Assembly (NCBI GenBank): GCA_028281005.1
Contig: JANQKS010000043.1
Span: 18,450-82,449, forward strand
Reading direction: 5' to 3'
Source of the DNA: Pseudomonadales bacterium
GTDB taxonomy: Bacteria > Pseudomonadota > Gammaproteobacteria > Pseudomonadales > Azotimanducaceae
DNA length: 64,000 nucleotides
Both the position numbers and the translations under genes were made by a program. Below are positions 1 to 7,394 of this stretch, piece by piece; position 1 is the first letter of the stretch; the number at the start of each line of letters is the position of its first letter. Below the pieces are notes generated by a model. That model searched no databases. It was not told the origin of the DNA and worked only from the letters and a program-made list of their open reading frames with translations.

Positions 1-257
1 TCATGAATGATGGTGGTCTGCGTTACGAAGATGAATTTGTCAAACACAAATTGCTGGATGCCATCGGTGATTTGTATCTGCTTGGCAGACCTATTTTAGG
101 GGCGTTCAACGGCTACAAGTCCGGCCATGCATTAAACAACAAACTGGCGCGAGCGCTGCTACGTTGTGAAGATGCCTGGGAGATGGTCACTTACCAAACC
201 CCTTCGGAACAGGTTGGGCAACCGATCTTACAACCGGCTGCGGTGTCAGTTTCCTAA
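1..257 (+). CDS. lpxC: LpxC C-terminal part (UDP-3-O-acyl-GlcNAc deacetylase), truncated at the window edge
   Basis: LpxC is the Zn-dependent deacetylase that commits precursors to lipid A synthesis in the cytoplasm. Only the last 84 or so residues are in the window. They show the family's C-terminal signature [20 protein letters not shown], then [20 protein letters not shown]; the His of SGHALNNK matches the catalytic His of the family. The reading frame is open to the left edge, so the ATG at position 3 is internal and not the start. The reading frame starts at base 3. The next gene is convergent, 37 bp away, with no clear terminator between them. Confidence 0.95.
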   Translation, partial: MNDGGLRYEDEFVKHKLLDAIGDLYLLGRPILGAFNGYKSGHALNNKLARALLRCEDAWEMVTYQTPSEQVGQPILQPAAVSVS

Positions 258-294
258 AACCGGCACCGTCGGGGCTCCCCCTTCGGGACTGACT

Positions 295-1671
295 CTAACG
301 AGCATTAGCAAGGCCATCCTTATGGGTGGCCTCTTCGTACATGGTGGTTAGAAATCCACGAATAGCCTGTTCCGCTTGTTGCGCCGGCATCAAACGTTGC
401 TCTTCCAATATTTTGGCCATTTCCTTCACTGACCTTTTCCCATCGATAAGCGACATAATGAAGGCGTGCACCCGTACGGTGGTAATCTGGGTCTGAAACG
501 CTTGGCTGAGCGGCACCGGCTGCTTCACATCGATGATCCAATCCGGCAACCGCTGAGGTAATGTTCTAGTACCCTGCGCCGGTGCGTCGTCACGGACGGC
601 GACCTGCGTGTAGGTCAATTCAAGGCGATGTTGGCGGCTCGCCGGTGATTGCAGGTAGGGGAGCTGTATATTTCGCTGGTCGACCACCTGAAATCCCTGT
701 CTGTCGCTTAATGCAGCCAACTCTGTGGCAGTCAGGCGGTTTTCCGGCCGGGCGCCATCAAAGGCGACGGAGCCGTGTTGTAGCCAGATGCCGCCGGGTT
801 TAAGCAGCCGATGCAGGATCTGCAGGCAACTGCTCACGGATGCGTCGATCACATCTAACAACCAGGGCGTGACAACCACATCAAATGTACCCGCTGCAAA
901 TGGCGGGCTTAACGCATCGGCGCAGACAAATTTTAGATTTTCATTGCTAGGGCTGGGCGCACAGAGAGTGCGCTCGATGGCCACCTGGTCGTGATCCAGC
1001 GGCGCTAAGGGGAACTCGGTGAGTGTGAGCGCTTCTCCCCGGCTCACTCGGTGGCCAATCAGACACAGGAGTGGATTGCTGTCGAGCGCCCAAGTTTGCT
1101 GCGGTTGCAGTCCGGTATGTAAATCGTAAGCCAAGCGACCGGCACCGCAGCCGAGCAACAGTATCTCTTTGTCATCAAAGGGTGACGTGGTTGCCTCGCT
1201 CAGAGCGCTGATGAGGTGTGCGCACACTTGTCTGTTTTCTTCATCACCCCAGCACCAATCGCGATGAATGTTCTGCGCGTAGGAGAGCACGCCATGATGA
1301 GCGGGCAACCGTGTTTTTAGCGCCAGGTGGGTTTCGGTGGCCAGCGCGTCCCCCACCCGCAGTGGGGCCAGCAGCGCGTCTATCTCTTCGTAGTAGCGCG
1401 TGTAGGCCGCGTTAAGGTCTTGCAGGCGTCGCCTGGATAGGTCCGGCAGATCTGCAGCCGGGGTAGCGGTGGCGGCGAGTTGTTGCTCAATGTCCGCCAA
1501 TGCTGCGTTGTAACGATTGCGCCAGTCCAGAAGGGCGGCACCCGGTTCCGGCCATAAAAAAGGGATACCCTCCAGCGAGGGGAAGCTAATTTGCGCTTCC
1601 GCACTTACCAGACGACCGTCTGCTTGTTTGTTCAGCGGTGCTTCGCTGCGCGGGCACGCCAGTGCGGGCAT
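295..1671 (-). CDS. SAM-dependent methyltransferase with extra C-terminal helical domain
   Basis: A 458-residue protein with a class I methyltransferase core in its middle. It has a glycine-rich SAM loop (LLLGCGAGRLAYDL), an acidic residue at the end of the next strand (WALDSNPLL), and the motif FDVVVTPWLLDVI followed by LLKPGGIWLQHGSV. Its organisation resembles carnosine N-methyltransferase (N2227-like) proteins, but the substrate is unknown. About 80 residues at the C-terminus (around AFIMSLIDGKRSVKEMAKIL) look like a small winged-helix or PqqD-like domain. The ATG is preceded by a good AGGAGG about 8 bp upstream. One copy of the 21-bp repeated element lies 22 bp upstream of the start. Confidence 0.75.
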   Translation of the reverse strand: MPALACPRSEAPLNKQADGRLVSAEAQISFPSLEGIPFLWPEPGAALLDWRNRYNAALADIEQQLAATATPAADLPDLSRRRLQDLNAAYTRYYEEIDALLAPLRVGDALATETHLALKTRLPAHHGVLSYAQNIHRDWCWGDEENRQVCAHLISALSEATTSPFDDKEILLLGCGAGRLAYDLHTGLQPQQTWALDSNPLLCLIGHRVSRGEALTLTEFPLAPLDHDQVAIERTLCAPSPSNENLKFVCADALSPPFAAGTFDVVVTPWLLDVIDASVSSCLQILHRLLKPGGIWLQHGSVAFDGARPENRLTATELAALSDRQGFQVVDQRNIQLPYLQSPASRQHRLELTYTQVAVRDDAPAQGTRTLPQRLPDWIIDVKQPVPLSQAFQTQITTVRVHAFIMSLIDGKRSVKEMAKILEEQRLMPAQQAEQAIRGFLTTMYEEATHKDGLANAR

Positions 1672-1693
1672 GCGACAGACCTCCTAAGGCGGT

Positions 1694-1714
1694 ATAAAGT
1701 GGTTTGAGCACTAG
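1694..1714 (-). repeat. 21-bp repeated intergenic element, copy A
   Basis: Read towards the methyltransferase gene, the element begins CTAGTGCTCAAACCACTTTA and ends with T. The same 21 bases occur at 50230-50250 and 53511-53531. This copy starts 22 bp upstream of the methyltransferase start codon. It contains a spaced AGTG/CACT half-site pair. It may be an operator or a promoter element; no protein can be named. Confidence 0.8.
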
Positions 1715-1739
1715 CCTATCTCAGGATTTGCCGGATTGG

Positions 1740-3341
1740 CTACACTGGAAATTCGATGGTACCGTTTACGATAGGCTGGAACGCGGTCAAGCTGTCCTGC
1801 AGCGCCGCATTACCCAAGCTATGCCCGGGCAATATGTTGCCAAATTGACCGTTTTCACCGTGCAGAGCCAGATAATTCAGCACCACAGTTTCCGCCAACA
1901 GGTTGACGTTGTTGGCGGCAGGGGTGGCGGAGGTTTCCACGGAGCCGTCCGGGCGCATCCAGCCGATCTGCTGATGTCCGGGGTCAATGAGGCTTGCGCG
2001 CCCGCCGGGGTTGTAAACCAGGAAGAAGGTGGCGGCGGTAGATGAATTGTCACTGCTCCACTCCCCTTTACCGCGGCCGTCGACGGTGTCGTCGATGGTT
2101 CCGTTGGAAGACAAAGAACCATCTGACATAACGTACAACATCAGTGGCTTTTGCATACGTGCGGCGTATTCGAGGCAGGCACCCATACACTGCCCGGCGC
2201 GGAAGTCTTTGACTTCACCTTCAGCGCGGCGTCCGCCGTGGTAGTCGTAACCACCCATCTCGATGGTGCCGGCGCCCGCATAACCGTTGATCACCATTTT
2301 CATCACCGAGGCGGTTTTTAAGAATTCCCGCGCATCACGATCGCCGGCTTGCAGCTCAGCAGGTGTGAAAATGGGGTTAGCACCGGTGACAATTTCTTCA
2401 TCAAGCAACGGATTCAACGTGCCCGGGTTGCCGAACCGGTCCGCTAGATCCGCGCTCTTCAGATAACCGCACTTTACTAAGCGCTCGACCACTTCTTCCG
2501 GGTGGACAACCGGATCGCCGCCGGTGTTAATGGCGTCCATCTTCTGCTCGCTGATGCGGTAAATGGATTCCATCACGGTCACCGCGTCCTGTTGACTGAG
2601 CACCGAGGTCAGGTCGCCCACATCCACCAAACCGGTGACATCGGACGGGCGGTCAATTTTTGTCGGCCGCAGGGCCAAATCGATCATCGAAGAGGGCGCC
2701 AGCGAATTACCGCCGGAGTCGGAGTTTTCCGATCCGATCAGGCTCAACAACTCCCCTTTGGCGCCGGCGGCCGCAATGCCGTACATCGGATTATGCGGGT
2801 TGTTGCCGGTGTCGTTTTCCGAGCGCGCCGGAATCACCGCACCATTGACGTTAAGTGCCGTGGCCGGGGAAATGCGCGACATAATGCCGCGTAAAAAGGC
2901 GCTGTCGGAATGAAACGCCAGGCCCAGCGTCGTATCGACAAAGTCATTGGTTTGTGTGTCCGGGTTGACGATGGATGGCACCATGTCACCGGGCAGACCT
3001 TGACGTTCGTATCCCGCGGTGCTCAAGAAATCCAGTTGGCCGCCTTGGCCACCGACCAGCACGTTGGAACCCGCCTGGTTGGAACCGCCCGCCAAGTCGA
3101 AGGCGAGGAACGGTATCTTATTATTGCCAAGTGCATTCAAACCGCACTGGGCAACCATGTCCAGTAGATCGTCAGCAAGCTCTGCCCTGACGCCGTTGGG
3201 CAGGGTCATGCTGGTGAGACCCAGCACGGTGCCGGTGCCCATAATGAAGCCTTGGCTCAAGAAATCTCTGCGGGTGCGCGGCCGTGGGTGGCCTGGGTGA
3301 CAGATCGGGTCGTCGTACTTGCGTTTGCGTAGTTTAGGCAT
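1740..3341 (-). CDS. Tat-exported DUF1501-like protein
   Basis: A 533-residue protein starting at ATG 3341; a GTG two codons upstream is possible, but the purine-rich AAGAGAAGAG fits the ATG. The N-terminus has a twin-arginine signal (RTRRDFLSQGFIMGTGTVLG), so it is exported folded. The body resembles DUF1501 proteins, with a FDLAGGSNQ segment, a GGYDYHGGRR segment and MLYVMSDGSLSSNG. It contains no CxxCH haem motif. Genes with cytochrome-like exported products follow upstream on the same strand (3381-7117), which matches the DUF1501/cytochrome pairing known from other bacteria. Function is unknown. Confidence 0.7.
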   Translation of the reverse strand: MPKLRKRKYDDPICHPGHPRPRTRRDFLSQGFIMGTGTVLGLTSMTLPNGVRAELADDLLDMVAQCGLNALGNNKIPFLAFDLAGGSNQAGSNVLVGGQGGQLDFLSTAGYERQGLPGDMVPSIVNPDTQTNDFVDTTLGLAFHSDSAFLRGIMSRISPATALNVNGAVIPARSENDTGNNPHNPMYGIAAAGAKGELLSLIGSENSDSGGNSLAPSSMIDLALRPTKIDRPSDVTGLVDVGDLTSVLSQQDAVTVMESIYRISEQKMDAINTGGDPVVHPEEVVERLVKCGYLKSADLADRFGNPGTLNPLLDEEIVTGANPIFTPAELQAGDRDAREFLKTASVMKMVINGYAGAGTIEMGGYDYHGGRRAEGEVKDFRAGQCMGACLEYAARMQKPLMLYVMSDGSLSSNGTIDDTVDGRGKGEWSSDNSSTAATFFLVYNPGGRASLIDPGHQQIGWMRPDGSVETSATPAANNVNLLAETVVLNYLALHGENGQFGNILPGHSLGNAALQDSLTAFQPIVNGTIEFPV

Positions 3342-3380
3342 GGTCACTCTTCTCTTAGATCAGGTCTCTTAAATCGGGGG

Positions 3381-5867
3381 TCACTGAACCAACATGGCGG
3401 CGCTGCCGAGCACCGCGGCGCATGAGGCTTTCACGACGCTTTCAACACGGTCCTCACAGCTGCCGCTGCAGGCGCTCAGATCGCTGATCAGCGTGTTCAG
3501 CTCGCCGCGCAGACTGGCCAGAGCCGGCTGGCTGCCGAGGTCGTTGCCGACCATGTTGTCGATCAGCGGATCGACGATCTCAGCGGGTGTATCAAAGGCG
3601 CTGCCGATGGGAGCGGCGAAATCGAAGTCCGGGAAGTAGTTGCCGCGCGCCACCGGGTCGTCAACCAGGACCGCGCAGTACTTGATGGCGAGCTGGGTGA
3701 TACCCATCTGTTGGGAGGAGATGAAGCCTCCGATGCTGGTATCCACCGGCATGGCCTGGTGCACCAGGTCATAGGTTTGTGCCACTTCGCTGTTGGCAAC
3801 GGCAACACCGGTGAGGCGCGCCATGGTGGCATTCACTTCCGCGAAATCGCGTACGCCAAATTCCGGCGAGCGCGGCTGCGGCTGCGGCTCTGGCGGCGGT
3901 ACCGGGTCGGCCTCTACAACCACGTTGGAGGCGCCGGCAAGTTGTTCAAAGGTGAGGAAAAATTCATCTAAGGTCGGGCCTTTTTCCAGCGGCAGGATCG
4001 TGCCGAGATCAGAGATGCGTTGTAGGCCGTCGACCGCGTATTCTGCATCGTTGATGTTGATGTCCACTTTGGCAAAAGCCTGACCGACGGCAACTTCGCG
4101 GCCGTTCAAGCCGATGCGGATACCCGCCATGGGTATGTCGCCCGGCGTTGCTGCGCCATCCAAGATGACAAAAAACGGCTCGTCAAACAGATAGCTGTAG
4201 TTGTCGAACTGGCTCACCTCGAATACCACGTAGGCATCATCGATACCGACGTGGTCGGTCACGTTGAACAGCAGGTAATACTTTTCACCCACACCCACTT
4301 CAAAGTTCTGGAACACTTGCTCTTGCGTCATTGCGCGGTTGTGTATCGCCAACAGACGGATGGTACCGGCCCAGCGGTTTTCGTTGTCTACTTCGCTGGC
4401 CAGCGCAAAGGCGAACGTGTCGTCCCAGTCGTTAAACAAGCCGCCCGGGATGGGATCGACGTCATCGGTGTAAGTGCCGTTGACGTAGATGCGGCGGCCG
4501 TTGACGGGGTCATACGTCACCACCACATGTTGCAGGGTCGCCTGCAAATCTTCATCCGCGTCAGCGGTAGACAATTGCGGCTCACCGTTTTGATCGGTTT
4601 GATCGGTACGTACGAAGGTATCGTAGTTGTACAACGTCTGGCCGAGCATGAAGTTACGTGTCGTAGAGCCACCGGAGTAGGTAACGATGCGGGCAGGGCC
4701 GTCTTGTACAACGTTGGCCGGTGCCACCCAGGCTTCGATGCTGTATTCGCCAGTGGCGTTAATCAGATCTCGCAACTTCGTGCTGGCGGTGGTCGATCCT
4801 TGTGCTTTGCCGTCCACAAAGGCAATACCCCATCCACCGACCCATTCGTAGTCGCCGCTTAACGTCAAGTTGAGCGAAGGTTCTATACCGGACGTGTCGT
4901 ACGCGATGTTGCTGCCGCCGGTTTTGAATTCGTACAGCGCAACCACGTTGGTTTCATAACGGCCGCCGGCGGAGGAGACAATGCCGTCCACCAAGCTCAA
5001 TGCCTTGGAGGTCACCAGGTCTTCGTCTACCTCAGTGGGTGCAACACCGTCAGACATGGCGGTGATGGCATCTTCCATCTCCGTGGCACTGAAATCACAG
5101 TCCACCTCACCCAGGTTTTCCCAGCAGTTGTGGAATTCTTCACCCAGGCGCACTACAAAACGCGAGTTTTCCGGGGTTTCCAAATCGATCTTGGTCCAAG
5201 ACGCAGGATAGGCCACGGCCGGATCTTCGCTGGCGAAGTAGGGCGTTTGCGGAATGGCCGCCGTATCCGTGTGGCAATCCACACAGTAGGCGCGTAATAG
5301 CGGATACACGGTTGATTCGAACAATGCGCTGTCCGCCGGGAAGTTTCTGCTGGCACCGGGGTCCTGCAGCGGCGGTGCTTCCAGCTCTACTTCTTTGCTG
5401 GCGCCGCCGAGCGCGTCACCGGCCCAGTTTTCGATGTAGGATTCGATGATGTCGCCGCAGGCGTCGTCACTTTCCAGCCAGCAGTTGTGGCCACCGCGCA
5501 CGTTGGTGACCAACAGCGATGCACCCGGGTCAGCTAAGTCCACAACGGAGTTTGCTTCGCTGTAAGCCAAGTTGATGTCATCACTGCGTACAAAACGCGG
5601 ATTTTGATCATCGGTGTGGCATGAACCGCAGCGGTTGTTGGGTGACAAGTTGTCCCATACATGCAACTTAAATGCTTGCACATCAGCCGTCGCCGGAGCG
5701 GGGCCGGTGTAGTTGCTGACGTCGGGGGCTGCCGTAACCGGGTTCTCCGAGGTACCGGCACCACTACCGCTGCCGCAAGCCTGCACTAGCAAACCGGTGC
5801 AAACAACGGCAATACCGCGTAGCACGGCAGGGGAAGTTTTCAGTTTTACTAAATTCAATAGGTTCAT
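3381..5867 (-). CDS. Di-haem-type LamG-domain lipoprotein
   Basis: An 828-residue exported protein. A lipobox ends at Cys31 (LLVQAC), followed by a Gly/Ser-rich tether. Two cytochrome-c-like segments carry CGSCH (residues 80-84) and CVDCH (195-199). Each is followed some 45 residues later by an HNCW motif (127-130 and 246-249) and a further Cys. Residues of about 305-520 read as a LamG/concanavalin-like domain (VALYEFKTGG, YSIEAWVAP, GRRIYVNGTY). The C-terminal 250 residues are unassigned. The ATG has AGGAGGGAAG upstream. It is probably co-transcribed with the neighbours at 5879 and 1740. Anchoring to the outer membrane is inferred. Confidence 0.75.
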   Translation of the reverse strand: MNLLNLVKLKTSPAVLRGIAVVCTGLLVQACGSGSGAGTSENPVTAAPDVSNYTGPAPATADVQAFKLHVWDNLSPNNRCGSCHTDDQNPRFVRSDDINLAYSEANSVVDLADPGASLLVTNVRGGHNCWLESDDACGDIIESYIENWAGDALGGASKEVELEAPPLQDPGASRNFPADSALFESTVYPLLRAYCVDCHTDTAAIPQTPYFASEDPAVAYPASWTKIDLETPENSRFVVRLGEEFHNCWENLGEVDCDFSATEMEDAITAMSDGVAPTEVDEDLVTSKALSLVDGIVSSAGGRYETNVVALYEFKTGGSNIAYDTSGIEPSLNLTLSGDYEWVGGWGIAFVDGKAQGSTTASTKLRDLINATGEYSIEAWVAPANVVQDGPARIVTYSGGSTTRNFMLGQTLYNYDTFVRTDQTDQNGEPQLSTADADEDLQATLQHVVVTYDPVNGRRIYVNGTYTDDVDPIPGGLFNDWDDTFAFALASEVDNENRWAGTIRLLAIHNRAMTQEQVFQNFEVGVGEKYYLLFNVTDHVGIDDAYVVFEVSQFDNYSYLFDEPFFVILDGAATPGDIPMAGIRIGLNGREVAVGQAFAKVDININDAEYAVDGLQRISDLGTILPLEKGPTLDEFFLTFEQLAGASNVVVEADPVPPPEPQPQPRSPEFGVRDFAEVNATMARLTGVAVANSEVAQTYDLVHQAMPVDTSIGGFISSQQMGITQLAIKYCAVLVDDPVARGNYFPDFDFAAPIGSAFDTPAEIVDPLIDNMVGNDLGSQPALASLRGELNTLISDLSACSGSCEDRVESVVKASCAAVLGSAAMLVQ

Positions 5868-5878
5868 CGTCTTCCCTC

Positions 5879-7117
5879 CTACTCGCCCATGCAGTACACG
5901 GCAGATTCGGCGAAGACTCTGCGCAGGCTGTAACCGTTGTTTTGGAACGAGCTGGTCATGGCGTCGATCTGTTGGTGATCGTCACCGTCTTGCGGTGGCC
6001 GCAGACACACATTTTCGAATACGTTGGTCACCTGGCAGCGCGCAAACGCTTGGCTATGGGCAAGTTCTTGGCCCATGCTTTTGGCGCCGTTGCCGAACCC
6101 ATCCAGGCTATTGTCCCAGCCAAGCAGCTTGTTCGGGCCATCGCGCCAGTAGTTTTCCCAACTGTCATCAGGGGTGGCAAAACCGTGTTCAAAGTTCAAC
6201 GCGTTGTTGAAGTACTTTTCTTCCACTCTGGTGCCGGTCACCGGATCGGTCTGACCGCTGGCGTTGTAGTTGATGCGGCCCGCTTGGCCATCAGGGTCGT
6301 TGACCACGTCATATTCGTAGTCGTAGTAGGCAAATGCCTGGGCCAGCGGATCCATGCCGGAGTGGCAGCCGATACAAGAGTTCAAAAAGACTCTACTGTC
6401 ACCGCCGGGGCTACGTGATACGTCCTGACGGATACGATCAGGGACACGGGTTATATCGCGCACCTGCTCCATATCCAGGCATAGGTGATTCCACATGGTG
6501 AAACGAAACATCGCGCGGTTGGTGCCGTCGATAAAAAAAGCCTTGGCCGCCGAGCGAGTGGTCATGATGCCCGCGGTGGCTTCGGTCGGTAATCCGGTCA
6601 CGGCGGACTGAGTGGTGGCCTGCAGGTTGGCTTGCAGGTCCGTGCCCGCCGCTTCCAAGGCTTCGTAGTGATTGTTGTTGTCCAGCGAATAGCTGGGGAT
6701 GCCGGAGCCGCTGCCGGTATAGAGGATGTCACCGGACAGCAGTAGACGAAAGTCAACGTCGTCCCTCACCATGCCGATTACCGTAGCGATATAGTCGTCT
6801 AACGGTACAAATACGCTGCGTTCGCGATTGGTCCAAGGGGCGGCGAAGTTTTTTAGCGTGACGCTGTAAAACTCCGGTGCGTCGGTGGCCGTTAACGCCG
6901 CCGCTAGGGCATCACCAGCATCTATGTCATCACGCATGTCGAGCAGCGTAGCCGGATCCGGCGGCACGCCCGCAATGCGGTCATGAATACGTTTCGCTTG
7001 ATCGATCGAATCGGCAGACGCTGCGACAGGCGTCAACAGCCCCAACCACATTGCTGCTACACAGAAGCGCCTACAAATCTGCCAAGCAACAGACTGGGGC
7101 CGTGTTGAAAACCACAT
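5879..7117 (-). CDS. Exported single-haem protein, DUF1588-like
   Basis: A 412-residue protein with a hydrophobic N-terminal signal (VAAMWLGLLTPVAASA). It has one CxxCH motif in the context SCIGCHSGMDPLAQAFAYYD. That context is the part of DUF1588-type proteins in which a haem motif is followed by GMDPLG/A. No other redox motif is seen. The ATG has GAGGAAAT upstream. It is the first gene of the leftward run 7117 to 1740, and is divergent from the HzsA-like gene at 7395 with 277 bp between. The catalytic role is unknown. Confidence 0.7.
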   Translation of the reverse strand: MWFSTRPQSVAWQICRRFCVAAMWLGLLTPVAASADSIDQAKRIHDRIAGVPPDPATLLDMRDDIDAGDALAAALTATDAPEFYSVTLKNFAAPWTNRERSVFVPLDDYIATVIGMVRDDVDFRLLLSGDILYTGSGSGIPSYSLDNNNHYEALEAAGTDLQANLQATTQSAVTGLPTEATAGIMTTRSAAKAFFIDGTNRAMFRFTMWNHLCLDMEQVRDITRVPDRIRQDVSRSPGGDSRVFLNSCIGCHSGMDPLAQAFAYYDYEYDVVNDPDGQAGRINYNASGQTDPVTGTRVEEKYFNNALNFEHGFATPDDSWENYWRDGPNKLLGWDNSLDGFGNGAKSMGQELAHSQAFARCQVTNVFENVCLRPPQDGDDHQQIDAMTSSFQNNGYSLRRVFAESAVYCMGE

Positions 7118-7394
7118 GCGTTATTTCCTCATTTGCTGCGTCAACCGCCTGGTTGCTCTTCAACAGCGTGACACTTTGCTCCATCACCCAGCCTTTCCCT
7201 ATGGCGGGTTAGCCCCTTAAGGCAGCGTCCGACCACGCCAGGCGTGATCCACACCCGTGTAGCATCGGTGAAAGCTCTAAGGAAAAACGAGAACCAGTGC
7301 TCCTTTTGCACTGCGCGATAAACGTGTGAACTGGTGCGCATCTGTAGTGTGTAGCCTTGTGAAAAAATAGTTTGGTCATTGTTTTGAGCTCGTA
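7118..7394. promoter_or_regulatory. Divergent intergenic region of the haem/outer-membrane gene block
   Basis: This 277-bp gap separates the leftward run (7117 to 1740) from the rightward run (7395 to 13067), so promoters for both must lie here. No confident -35/-10 pair could be picked by eye, and no RNA gene or repeat was recognised. An ORF reading right-to-left across 7141-7443 looks like a chance frame, since it overlaps the start of the 7395 gene and its translation shows no domain or signal peptide. Confidence 0.5.
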
